Shown: piece after piece, positions 31,102 to 42,250 of the stretch
How the letters are laid out: every line of letters starts with the position of its first letter
How positions within the stretch are numbered: the stretch's first letter is position 1
Source: Tetrapyrgos nigripes
Lineage: Eukaryota > Basidiomycota > Agaricomycetes > Agaricales > Campanellaceae
Assembly (NCBI GenBank): GCA_013368315.1
Contig: JAACJM010000079.1
Span: 287,717-351,716 of the forward strand
DNA length: 64,000 bases
Direction of reading: 5' to 3'
Translations under genes and position numbers: made by a program
Notes under the pieces: generated by a model
Database searches by the model: none
What the model saw: only the letters and a program-made list of their open reading frames with translations
What the model was told of the DNA's origin: nothing

Positions 31102-33640
31102 CTAACTAACTACAGTGTCCAAATGCATCATAGCAGTGGTGGAGACCACTTGATGACCCTTCTGCTTCTGAACAGCCCATTCTGCAGCATTTCCAGTCAG
31201 TCCGAGTCTATAGGCACTCATCCACCTCCAGGAACGGTTGATAAAGCGGCGGATGACATCGGTGGGGCAGGCGTTGAGGTGCTTAAATACGGCTTTTATG
31301 GCTTCTGCGAATGTGTTGCATGGTTCTTCGCAGTAACGGTATTTGGTCCACCCCCAGTACTAAGTAACAGCAGATAAGTAGAAAGTATGTAGAGAACTTA
31401 ACCAATGACTTACCATTTCTATCGGGTTCAGCTCACAATGAAACTTAGGGAGAAAGATACAAAGATGACCTTTGCGTGTGATTAGTTCCTCAAGCATTGA
31501 GATTTGGTCAACAAAGTCATCCTGTTTACTGAGAAGACAGGCCATGCAGCATCTATTGTTTTTGAAAGGACAGACTGGTTTGCATTTGGCACGCAAACCC
31601 TCAACATCAAACCCATGCTCCCTAAGAACCTGTTCCAGACCTTTGGGAGAACCGTCAGAAAGCGTCATTTTCTGTACCTGACCATGTTTCGATGTGTCAG
31701 GACTTGACTTCGGAATGATGGTATCCTTCTGCATCCATTGCTTGCCACCATTGGATTTGTTCATCTCGAAAGCACGGAGAGCATCAGGAGCAAGAGAAGC
31801 ATGTGCAGATGATTGGTCAAAAATGAATAAAGCAACACAGTCAGGATGAGCCTCTTCAAATATTGAGATGGCCTCCTCAACCTGCTCTAGAAGCTGCTTT
31901 GTGTCCCACCAATCATCACCTCCAGAACCTGGATAAATGACACGACAAGCATCTCGAGTGATATTTCCATCCTTGTCATGACAAACCAACCGGCCAGTAA
32001 CTTGATTAATGAAGTCTGAGACATGAATCAGACGGCCACAACCTTTCTTGTGCAACATAATTTGACCAATCTTAAGCCTGAAAGCAATTGGTGAGAACGA
32101 CAGTTGAAATAAAAGATATGAGAATGCAAACCATATGGATGCCTTGAAGTCATTTACATGGAAGCCACTTTTGTCATGAAACTGCGCAATAATCTCCTTT
32201 TCTCCAGGCAGCAGGTTTGGCTCAACTCTCTGCAACTCTTCGCCTTCATACCGAGCCATGTGACGTTTCCATTTCAGCATCTCAGGAAGAAACACTTCAT
32301 TCTGATACTTAACCACATCCTCTCGCTCATGGCCATCAACATAAACACCCTTCTTCAATGTTGTTAACCTCCAGCCCAACTTGATCATCCAGCATTGAGC
32401 TGTACGTGTGTAGAGGGGAGTTTTGCATATAATACCGAGTTTAGGAAGGATGATGTCATTGAGAGTCTTACAGAAATATTTGGGAGTGACTGTACCAATC
32501 TTCTGGGAGTTTTAACCATGCTCTCGCAGCATTCTCGGTTTGTTGGTCAGATAAAAGGGATTGAGATGTGCGTAATCCTCCCTTTTTTCCTTTGGAAGTT
32601 GCTCATACACTTGATAGTGTCTGGCCAGAGAACGAACATGGCGAGCAAAATGGGTCCCATCTCCTTCATGCCACTGCAAAGCAATCTCCTGACTGGCCCG
32701 AATACGAGAGAATCCTTTCAAGCAAAGGGTAGCAAAGTTGTGAATGACAAGAAGCTGTAAATTTTGTTTTCCAGCTTGCTTCAAATCACTCTTAACCTGC
32801 TCTTGGAGCACATCCCAAGGCTGGATTTCCACCTCTTCTCGCAGACCATCAATGTCATCCATTCTTTCCTCTTCAAGCTCCTGCTCCCACACTTCTTTTT
32901 CCCCACCACCTTCATTTGTCGTTGAAGGACTCAACACATCTACGCCTGTACCACCTGTACTTTGCCCATTCACTTCAGCTGGCCATGACAAGTCTGGCTC
33001 GACAGTCTCTTCACGTATGGGAGTTGGCACACAGACAGGTTCTTCATCCCATGAAAGAACAGGCTCAACTGTCTCTTCACGTATACGAGGTAATTTGGGG
33101 ATTGAAGAGGGTGAAGAGGTGTTGTCAGTGTGGGTGGGAAGTGGTACTGGATGGTTGGAATGAGATGAGGAGGCTTTGGATTCCATTGGTTGCTTGGTGC
33201 GCAGTCCATTACTTTTCTGCTTTCCTCCACTAAAATCCATTGACAACAAGGTCTGCTGGCCTTTCATCTGCTTCTTGTGTTGACGCTGTGAACGCTTAGA
33301 CATATTTTTGAATACAGGGCCGGTGTAATAAGAAGTGGGACGTTCTGTAACAGGGTTAATAACAAAACTGTAAGTATTTTGCATGGCACACCTTTATGTT
33401 CTCTTTCTTGACATTTTCTCTTCTTCATTAGGTTTGGAGGAATCCAGTCTTCATCATAAATGTCTGCGTCCATGGCTGCTGCATATTGAATCAGCTTTTG
33501 AGTGAGTCCAGGCTTCAAATAGTCTTCTTCAGTAAACTCATCCAGCACTAATGCCTCTGCCTCTTCGTCATCTTCTCCATCAGACCCATCTCCTTCGAAG
33601 TCCTCTCCATCTGAATCCTCTCTCTCTGAGTCCCCCTCAT
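31102..33640 (-). pseudogene. DDE transposase of an agaric DNA transposon, inserted in outer gypsy
   Basis: Minus strand, from an acidic N-terminus near 33640 (EDSDGEDFEGDGSDGEDDEE). Introns by in-phase joins: 33391-33345, 32131-32078 and 31413-31360. The frame runs to a TAG at 31102-31104. Catalytic-core features: IFDQSSAHASLAPDALRAFE (Asp), FLPKFHCELNPIEM (Glu, like the NPIE of Tc1-type enzymes), then YWGWTKYRYCEEP. CPFKNNRCCMACLLSKQDDF is a Cys-rich insert typical of this basidiomycete family. One in-frame TAA at 32512-32514 breaks it. I could not find a matching pair of terminal inverted repeats; insertion edges are only bracketed (about 30.9 and 33.64 kb). Confidence 0.78.
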
Positions 33641-33650
33641 ACCCATAAAT

Positions 33651-33860
33651 GTGCCACCTGATGCTGAAGAATTTGTGCTATCAATTGAAAAGTACAAATG
33701 GGATAAAAATTCAATCCATTTTGAAGTTCATTGGGTGTTAGGAGACATCACATGGGAATCCTACAACACAGTGAAAGATCTGAAAGCCCTTGATGAATAC
33801 TTCAATCTACATGGTGTCACTCGCTGGCAAGACTTGCCTAAACTTAAGCACAGCCGTTAG
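33651..33860 (+). CDS. Chromodomain segment of outer gypsy pol
   Basis: PPDAEEFVLSIEKYKWDKNS, then WVLGDITWESYNTVKDLKAL and DEYFNLHGVTRWQDLP: the chromodomain fold order (beta strands, W-x-x-x-x-TWE, then a helix). In chromodomain-bearing gypsy elements this sits at the end of integrase and guides integration to heterochromatin. It is separated from integrase by the DDE transposon. The stop is at 33858-33860. Confidence 0.75.
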   Translation: MPPDAEEFVLSIEKYKWDKNSIHFEVHWVLGDITWESYNTVKDLKALDEYFNLHGVTRWQDLPKLKHSR

Positions 33861-34043
33861 GATTGCCAAAAAAAAAAGAAACAGTGCATGTCGCCAAGGA
33901 CTAGTGGTCACGATCATGATGACCAATAATTCCTGCTATAGAATTTTTTCTGTGGCCATATCAGCTCTATAAAAGCTGCAGCAAAGAGAAGTTCAACATA
34001 CCTCGAATTTTCTTTGCCTCTATTCACCTCAGAAGCATCTATC

Positions 34044-36303
34044 ATGTCCAATCCAAACCAAGACCGTGATGTGATGATGGCCGATGCATCTGGGTATGGT
34101 GTGTTTCATCCTGCGCCTATGCCCATGGATAGGTTTTCAGGTTATCCAATGTATGGACCTGGTCCGAATTACAGTGTGTAATTTTTTTTTGATTGATGAA
34201 CAGCCTCTGATTGGTGTTGTTACACTTTTTGAAGGGGAGGGACCTCACGGAATTTTTTATCAACCCTACAATGGGCCCCAATTCTACCCACCTTCCTACA
34301 ATCCACCTCCTTACCACATTCATCCATCCCAGATGCCAGAGAATGTTTACAGTAATGGAGAACATTCTGTATCAGTTTCTTCACAAAATACTATGCCTTC
34401 CACTGATACAGTGGTTGAGAACACCCATACTCCAGCCACAGTGCTGTTGAAACTCCTAAGCCTACCATCAGTGATAAATGGGTAGTACATCCAACTTTAT
34501 TCTCAAAAATTCATATTCATTCCAATGGATCTAGCTGTGATAGGTACATAGAACATGAACTTATTGCAGCCACAACCAATGATCCATCGTATGCTGAAGC
34601 CATATCTGTGTTTCACACCTGTGCTCAGAATCAAATTTTCCAACAGCAACGGTGCAATAAGAATAATTCTTCCACTGCTACTTCTGAACCCAAAACCAAA
34701 AAGGATAAACAGAAGGCTCGTGGTCGTGCTTATCCTTACCCAGACAATCGTGGGCAAAAGCCAAGTGTTTCAAAGTCTAATCCTAGTTCGGATTCCATGA
34801 CTCCATCAACAACTGGCAAGTTCAGCCCCAGCACCAGTTCCTACTAAACCAGTAAAAGCTGATGCGCTTTTGGTTAACCTTGACCTGGGTGCTGTTGATC
34901 CTGCTCCTGTTTCTATGGCTCTAGAACGTTTCGTTTATGGCCGTAACATTCATGCTCATGCTGATATGGGTGTGGCATTTGGGTTTCGATGGGACACCAT
35001 GAATGGTGATCTACTCGAGGCTCGGCCTAGTTCCAATTACATGGGACAGGAAACCGTGATCCCTATTGAAGTTTCTTCATTTAGGCATGGTCATTTCCAG
35101 ACTCGGTCAATCCCGACTACCATAGCCGAAGCCGAGGCAATGATTTGTTGTACTAGTCGTGTTGGTTCTCTTGTTGAGAACTATCATGCTGCTGATTTTG
35201 CACAATCTGCACATATTCATCATGCATTGGAAGCCATCACTGGATACACTACTGTCAATGCTGTCGAAGCATATGTTGCTGACACTTATGAAGTTGGTGA
35301 CTGGCTTAAGCGGACCCAGTTTCCTATTTTGGAATATTCCAAGGAATCAGTAGAAGCTTGGCTTCTGATCAATGTTCCTCAAATGGAAACAATCTCATTG
35401 GTTAATGCCCCTATCAATGACCGTATTCATTGGTTGTCTATTTATGGCAACTACATGGAGCACCCTGTTTTTTTTGTAACCAACAGTGGCACTGTCGACA
35501 CCAAGACTGTGGAAGGACTTCGTTTAATTCTTGGACTTGCCCCTGACATTGCCACTGCACTCAAACATGACAGCAAGTTCACTCGATTGTTCATGCTATT
35601 GTGTGTTATGCCTCTCATGTATGGCCAAATTGGTTCAGCATTCCCTCAAGGTTAAATCAACATTCCAACTCCATGCCATTTCTCTTCATGATTCCAACTG
35701 CTTCACTATCGTCGATGTGGCTCGCCACTTGGCCATGTGTGGCATTACTGAGGACATGGTCAACGGGATAAATCTATTTGGCAACCCCCGACAGTGATGT
35801 CATGAGGTCACGAAAAGCCAAAAGCCGATGACTCATTTCTGCAACATGTCAGACCGAGGTAACTTCCGCTTTGTCTCTGTCCTTCATGCATGTCTACCCC
35901 TCCTTCACGTGTACATCGTATGCTTCATTGCTCAGCTCGCTGGCCCCTGTACCCCAGTAGTCAGTCAATCACTCAGTTTGCAAATAACAGCTACTTTTTA
36001 TCCTGAACTATCCTGTTGGAACGTTAGTGTTTGCACAACTGAGCCTTTCTCCTTACAGTCAGCTAATGTTGGATCAGTGGACAGAACAGTGCTCAGAGAC
36101 GAGCTGAGGCACTGCAAGACCCACCCGTTGGCAATCCCAAAGGTAGACCACGCACTCAACATCTCTCAGGTCCTACTGAGGGTCCACCAAGAGGAGGAGG
36201 TGGAGGTGGTGGTGGTGGAGGAGGGTGGCGGGCAATGTTTCATTGCAGTAGCTGCGGACAACAAGGTCATCGTCGTAATTATTGCCCAAATCAAATGAAT
36301 TGA
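34044..36303 (+). pseudogene. Second gag-like ORF downstream of pol in outer gypsy, degenerate, with CCHC knuckle
   Basis: ATG 34044 opens MSNPNQDRDVMMADASGYGV. A Pro/Tyr-rich part follows, then pieces in several frames: LAPDIATALKHDSKFTRLF and the 261-codon open stretch 34870-35655, and VDVARHLAMCGITEDMVNG. The end is a Gly run and CSSCGQQGHRRNYC, a perfect CX2CX4HX4C knuckle, then NQMN stop at 36301-36303. At least four frame changes and a TGA at 35829-35831 are needed, so it is a pseudogene. It lies between the chromodomain and the 3' LTR. The function is unknown; the knuckle suggests nucleic-acid binding. Confidence 0.55.
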
Positions 36304-36406
36304 CTAGGCTGTGGTGTTTTATGTACTAGTGCTCATACTTAGTATCCCAAATGTTTGTCGATGAGATGTGTCTACAACTTCTCGTACAACCTAGTGGGCT
36401 TCCTAC

Positions 36407-37601
36407 AGTGCACGAGGAGGCTCAGGACAAAATTATTTCGCATTCGCTGTCAAATCCCTGAGTCTCGGTCCAGTCTGTGCTTCTCCCATATAATTCTACT
36501 GATTCTGTTTGGATTCTGTGGCAACTTTTAGTGCAAAAATGCCTCGGTACCCCACTATTTTAAGGTAATATCCAACAAAAATGACATATCTGTCTTTGAG
36601 ACTCTTCTGGATCCATATGTTTTCTTGTTTCCTCTCCGAAGCTTTGCATTTATGGCTCTGACTTGGGATGGATGAAGATGCCTGCCTACCCCTACGTGCC
36701 AACATAAGTATCTGGCCTTATGTTTTTTTCCGACTTCAAGAGTATCCACTGGTGAGTATCCACTGTATAAGGCTTACTGTACATAGAGCTCTCATCGCGT
36801 GCTCCACAAGGTAGTATGTATATTTTTCTTGTGTTTTTCTCATCTTTTCTTTTTCTTTCTTTCTTTTCTTTTTTGTAAGTACAAAAGTTGAGCCAACCCA
36901 GTGCAAGTTTCAAATGCAGTGGTACAGGACTCTTACGATCCTATCACTGCTCTCTGAAACTCTTCTTTGGATGGAATAGACATCCTTAATCTCATGAGTA
37001 AAATTCAGTTTACTTAAACGGAGATATATGCGAAAACCACAACACCACATATCCCCAAGGACAAGTACTTTGTGTCCGAAACAAGAGCTTATCATCTGTG
37101 GCCACAAATTGAGTGATTATTGAGTAGGGAAGCTTCAGAGAGGTCTGCGAGGGGCCTGAGGCGCAGCGTGTGCAAAGAATCTTGTCCTGACCCACTTCGT
37201 CAACCATAGTCACCAACAAGATCAGGCGAGACTTTTTGCTATTAATATTCATTATGACCTGTCACACAGCGCAAGCAGCATCACTAGGCATAAGGCCTGT
37301 TGGGGAATCAAAGCCGATTCTGTATGTGCCTCTTTACCTGTTTTGGATGATCCTGCATGCCTTTGCAAACTCGACTAGGCACTTTGCACGATATCTCTGT
37401 TATGAAGGGTGGCCAAACACATGGCGAAGCCGGCGGGTCTCCACTAAGTAGGAAGAAAACAACATAGTGTAACTCTCCAAAACATCGGCGTTGATGAGAT
37501 AAAAACCTCATCCGGCATGCATCGCCACATGGGAAGCTATGGTGATGGGCTGAGGTGTAGCAGGTGCCAAAGAATTTTGTCCTGAGCCTCCTTGTGCACT
37601 G
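36407..37601. mobile_element. TA-flanked MITE (1195 bp), Tc1/mariner-pogo-like ends
   Basis: Inverted repeats of about 37 bp beginning CAGTGCACRAGGAGGCTCAG, flanked by TA at 36405-36406 and 37602-37603. The interior has a long pyrimidine tract (36835-36875) and no coding ORF. A second, directly oriented and diverged copy of the right end sits inside at about 37145-37205, suggesting an internal duplication or an older nested copy. Confidence 0.75.
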
Positions 37602-37674
37602 TAGCTTCCCAATTTGGATATGAGTCATCAGCTTTTTGGACTCGAGCTCGACCTCATGACATCATTGTCAAGGG

Positions 37675-38085
37675 TTGCCAAATAGATTTATCCTGGTCAA
37701 CGATCTATTACAATTCGGACATCATTATTGCCATGATCGGAACTACGCTAAACCATCAGATACGTATTGGTTGGAGATACTTCGTAAATCTAATCTTCGT
37801 ATGATGCTGGTGGATTGTGTTCCTACTTCGAGCTGCACTTATGATCTACCTGCTCACTGGGACAGGAATGATCTTTTGGAATTCCGCCGCAGGTTATTAA
37901 TTGTGCATGCTCTCAAAGCGCAATGCACTATCCCTCGGGATTACAAAATGCCCATTATTATCATCCCAGTTATTCCATCTAATGATAATGCTGGTGTTGA
38001 CATTAGTGCCTTGCATGTTGCTACGAGTCATTCCTCAATCCCGTCTATGTCATCTATTGGTCGTAGTTCAGAGAACTCTGTGTAA
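37675..38085 (+). CDS. Unrecognised ORF at the 3' end of outer gypsy
   Basis: An open frame of 136 codons (first codon not ATG) with RMMLVDCVPTSSCTYDLPAH and WDRNDLLEFRRRLLIVHALK, ending 116 bp before the 3' LTR. It probably belonged to the preceding gag-like region before the 36407-37601 MITE and other lesions. No motif recognised. Confidence 0.4.
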   Translation: MPNRFILVNDLLQFGHHYCHDRNYAKPSDTYWLEILRKSNLRMMLVDCVPTSSCTYDLPAHWDRNDLLEFRRRLLIVHALKAQCTIPRDYKMPIIIIPVIPSNDNAGVDISALHVATSHSSIPSMSSIGRSSENSV

Positions 38086-38190
38086 TATGCTTGTATTTAT
38101 GTAAATAAAATATTACATATCTCTCACCTATTTACACTCTTCTGTCCACTATTTCTATTTGAGTTATCATATATTCCTTGGCGGAATCTT

Positions 38191-38201
38191 GTGGGGGAGG
38201 G
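38191..38201 (+). promoter_or_regulatory. Polypurine tract of outer gypsy
   Basis: GTGGGGGAGGG immediately before the 3' LTR start TGTAACACG; the expected priming site for plus-strand DNA synthesis. Confidence 0.75.
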
Positions 38202-38416
38202 TGTAACACGTAATACCTTATACGGACATAGCCATATGATTACATAGTTAGTTCTCATGCATCTAGTATATAAGCCACTTCAGTATTCTATTTAGAGTAT
38301 CTTTAACTCTTACTCTTACCACCACCTGTTGTGCTTGTACCTACAGAACAATATTAAAACCTGTTCTAGCTTAGGTATTGAGCATTGGGCTCGGTAAGAT
38401 CCTATAACCCTTATAC
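38202..38416 (+). repeat. Outer gypsy 3' LTR
   Basis: Pairs with 13035-13249. At all five CpG differences this copy carries the TpG or CpA form. Confidence 0.9.
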
Positions 38417-38771
38417 AGCCAGTGAACTCAGTGAACTGCACATCAAAAACATCACACCCCAAATCCACCAAACTTCCCTTCATGGTAGTACAGTACTACT
38501 AGCATTAACAACAGGCTCTTGGTCAGATCCCAAATCAACCTGGGTTCTTTCAATCTGTCCTTCAACTTTGCAAGATTCTCACACATCCAGGTGAGTATAC
38601 CCAGCATCTATAGACAGTATCAGAAATACAAAAGAGGATGATGACAGACGTCACACCCCAGCGTCAGCTTCTGGCCATTCTCTATATGACATAGAGTACA
38701 ATACTTTGCGATCCTGCCTGGAAATCCACAAACCTATCCAACAGCTCCAATTCCCCCTCTACAATCTTCAC

Positions 38772-38926
38772 AATAACTTCACCCTACACATTATGTGTAA
38801 GTACATTCTAATCTAGCCCATATGACCGATTTTTACAATCCTTTGCTTACAGCCAACTGGAAGCAAGTTGTTGAAAAGACACACAAAAACTGGTGGATTC
38901 CACAGAAGGTGAACTACTATTTAGGG
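38772..38926 (+). repeat. Third copy of the intron-bearing repeat seen near 3.7 kb
   Basis: Starts AATAACTTCACCCTACACAT, contains GTAAGTACATT and TTGCTTACAG, and ends GAACTACTATTTA, closely matching 3777-3920. After that it diverges into TTTAGGGGTCCTAGGAGATT, which resembles the end of the Harbinger-like MITE at 14246. Confidence 0.7.
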
Positions 38927-39828
38927 GTCCTAGGAGATTGGATGCTGTCCAGATGTGGATCCATCTGCTCGGATGAGTCGTTCAAGAGTGCCAATCCGCA
39001 TTGGCAGATGGGTGGCTGAAGGTGGCTGACATAGTAACAAAAAAAGTTTGAATGTAGTTATTTGTGGTTTAAGTATGTCTAAGTACAAGTACTGTGTGAT
39101 ACATGTAAAAATATCGAGCTACTCACTACTGACACAGAGTAAGTATTATGACAGGAATGGCTTTGGCCTCTCAGCCAATGGGTTTTCCTATGCAAATGTG
39201 ACGTCAAGCAAACCGCTGAGAATGATTAACACATCGTAAAAGATTTCTGTAGATATTGGTGAGTTTTTGAAACTATATAGTGCCTCAGGAAAGCCCGAGA
39301 TTGACCTAAATTGGCAACTCTGACAGATTCTCACATACTTCAGCCATCTGACAATGAACTATGGATGGACGGATGGTATCCGCTGGATGGTGCCCCTCCA
39401 GACATCCAAAAAGAAGAAAGAGGTTGGGTTGTATTTGTCTTGGTAGAGGCTTCCAAGACTACACTCATGTCAGCTACCAAGAGACTACATGTGCAGCTAA
39501 TTTCTGGGACATTAATGAGTGAGCCTCCAGAAGAATTCTAAGCCAGCTTTTGACAACTTGAGCTGGAGGCTGGAGGCAGTTATGAGCCGGGCTCAGCTTG
39601 TCGGCTAGCTGGAGCTGAGCCATGTGATTCTATGACACAGGAAAGAGAATGTATTTTTGGATTGAAAGGTCTGTCATCACAATAACGTGACCTGTCTCTT
39701 TCTTCTCTTTTGGGTCCATCTTCTCCTCAAGGATAATAATCCTTAAGTAATAGTCCTCTCAAATTTCATTGATTTCTCTAACAGCGTTTCACCTTCCTGC
39801 CTCGTGTTAACCTATCTTTGTTCATCTT
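38927..39828. other. Non-coding stretch, possibly a second diverged Harbinger-like MITE
   Basis: CGGATG and CATCC motifs occur near 38960-39015 and 39362-39400, and AGGGGTCCTAG at the left recalls the MITE family at 14246. I could not place a matching right end or TTA duplication. No gene is supported. Confidence 0.3.
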
Positions 39829-41698
39829 GATGTCTACTCTCCAAACTCCCATCCAACCTGATCCCACAGCTCACTGCCATGGCACCTGTGACCCTGATGG
39901 GTGCTTTAAGCCTAACACCATGCAGAATCTGACCCCAGCTGACCCTGTGAATGGCAATCAGGCCCAGGAACTCAGTTCGTCAAACTGATTTCACCAGTTC
40001 TTCCACCTACTCCTAGACTGAACCATGTCAATGAGCAGCCTAACCACACTGACTCGGCCAGGGCAAACCAGCCACCTCCAGCAAAGCCTCATCAATGCCC
40101 TATGGGCCAAGATGTCTCTGACAAGAGCAACTCTGATGACCCTAATGATGCCAATTCAGACAGTCACCCAAGTCAGGGTGAGGGTGACGCTACCAACCAT
40201 GGACAGGGTTCCTCAGAGCATCCCCAACAGGACCACCTGAACTGTCAGTCCTCTCCCAACCTACCTAACCATTCTGTTCTGACCTTTAACTTAGGTGGTG
40301 ACTCTTCTGGCTCTGGCTGTTCTGCCACCACAAGCGCTGGTGGAACTGCTCCTCCTCATGACCCACCTACCACTGTGCCACGTCCTTGTTCCCCTTCTCG
40401 CCTGCCAACACCTGGGCCTAGCCATCTTCCTCGCCCTCATTATCCATCTCGTCTGCCTGCACCCGGGCCTATCTGACCTCCACAGGAGAAGGAGTCCTCT
40501 GACCCTGACTTGGAGACCTCTGGATGCATTCCAGCCTCTATGTCTATCCCATCCCTGACCACTCTAACTGGGACCAGGAAGCCCTCCACCAGTGCAACTC
40601 TTGTTGTTCCCAACACAGGGAGAAGCAGAAGGCATGCAACCACCATGACAATCCCAGATCCTCTGACAACGAATCCATTCCCAGGAAGAAGAGGAAGTCC
40701 AACAAGTCCTACAAGAAGTTGAAGTCCTGTTGTAAAGGTGGCTATGACTCTGACTCTTCTTCCTCATCTTCTTCCTCCTCCTCGTTGTCTTCAGACTCTG
40801 AGTCTGAGAGGCGTCCTCTACCAAACTCAGCGTTCTTGCTCTCCACCATTGTGGCCAACAACCTCAGGGACTACTGGCATCACCACATGCCATTGACTCT
40901 GTTCAGCTCCAGACTCATGTGAGACTTTCTCACAGTCCTCAAGGCATGCACCTTCAGTCTTCCTCTTGATGGAGTCTGACCTCCCTGACATTGCCTGCAA
41001 CCTCTGGGATGCAATCTTGCACTATTACTGATACTGTCAGGGCAAGGATGTTGGAACTGGGACAGCCTGATGGGTCACTGATAAGTGGTACACGCTCATC
41101 ATGTCGATATCTGAGAGTGACACCATATTTGACAACTTCCCCACTGCCGTCTATTACCTGCAGGAAACCCTGAATGACTGGGAATCATCTCCTGAACAGT
41201 GGTTGATCTCTGTATCTACCATTTTTCAGCCAGTCTGGGATTGATACCACCAGAAAATCATCTCACAGTGCACACACTGGGCCAACATCCTTCCTTCCAG
41301 TATTAACTCATACCTTTCCATTTGGGTGCATGACAACTGTCATAACACCTACTTGCACTCCTCCTCCTCGACATCATCTTCCTCATCCTTTCATGGTGGT
41401 AGCACTGGCATCTCATCCCAACATGACCTCATGCATTGGCTGTGTGGCCTTGAACACTGTTACTGAGATCACAAAACCCAAGAATGATGACTTCCTCCAA
41501 AAGTCCAGGAACTCCTACAAGGACTTGCAGGGAGACATGTTCTGCATTGGGTATAACAGTCACAGCTGCTCCTTATCAGCCTCCTCTTGCCAGTACAAAC
41601 ACCTCTGTGGCTGCTGTGGATCTGCCAACCACACCTCCCAAAACCACCCTACCTCTGGCTCCACTTCAAAGTCAGCCTCCTCCTCTAGGAAACCATAA
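39829..41698 (+). pseudogene. DIRS-like element ORF1 (Gag-like), degenerate
   Basis: ATG 39832 (MSTLQTPIQPDPTAHCHGTC) is followed by fragments in different frames: a Ser/Pro-rich part (40102-40476), a lysine-rich part with a ten-Ser run (40524-40922), and a C-terminal Cys/His cluster MFCIGYNSHSC, CQYKHLCGCCGSANH at about 41535-41640. Such a cluster precedes RT in DIRS-like elements of basidiomycetes. Many frame changes separate the pieces. Confidence 0.5.
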
Positions 41699-42250
41699 CT
41701 TGTTTCCCATCATCACTCGCCTTCAACATGAGGCCTGGACCATACTCCTAGTGGCCACTGGTGGCTATGAGAAGTTTGTGAAGGTCCCTGAAGGTCTGCA
41801 TGACAGTTTTCCAATTGGAGTTGAGTCCTACCAACTATCACACACTTTCATACCACAAAACCACCCATCTGCTAACACCTACTCCCACATCATCATGGAC
41901 AAGTTCAGGGATGAAATTGCCAAAGGCCAGATGTCCATCAGGTTTGAGCTGACATATCTTGAGTTGTTGATCGGCCCTTTCCGTACTTCTCCCTTGGCTG
42001 TTCTGGAACAAAAGCCTGGCAAATTCAGAATCATCATCAATCATTCATACCTACACACACCTCACCTCCAGTGCCTCCTCGAAACCTCATCCAACCCCAG
42101 TGAAATCTCCACTTCCATCCCCAGTGCACCTTCTCCCATTACCATAAATCCTGAAGTCTTCTCCATCAACTCTTTGATCAATACCAACAAGTTTCAATGT
42201 GCTTGGGGCACCTTCTCAGAGTGTTGGTTACTCATTGCAAATGCACCACC

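Larger units (their letters stand above)
13035..38416 (+). mobile_element. Outer Ty3/gypsy-like LTR retrotransposon (chromodomain type), heavily nested and dead
   Basis: LTRs 13035-13249 and 38202-38416 (215 bp each) start with TGTAAC and end TTATAC. A polypurine tract lies at 38191-38201, immediately before the 3' LTR. The order is gag, protease, RT-RNase H-integrase, chromodomain, then an additional gag-like region. It has been hit by at least four insertions (14246-14868, 15650-25743, about 30.9-33.64 kb, 36407-37601). No clean 5 bp target duplication is visible and the primer-binding site is not obvious. Confidence 0.85.
12568..38493. mobile_element. TA-flanked, Tc1/mariner-like MITE split by a 25.4 kb LTR element
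   Basis: The left arm 12568-13034 and the right arm 38417-38493 end in a perfect inverted repeat of 23 bp beginning CTGTACTACCATGAAGGGAA. Each is flanked outside by TA (12566-12567 and 38494-38495), the target duplication of the Tc1/mariner superfamily. Without the LTR element the MITE would be about 544 bp. It contains several short repeats of GTTCAGT and CGCATCAC in both orientations and no ORF. The superfamily is inferred from ends and target only. Confidence 0.75.
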
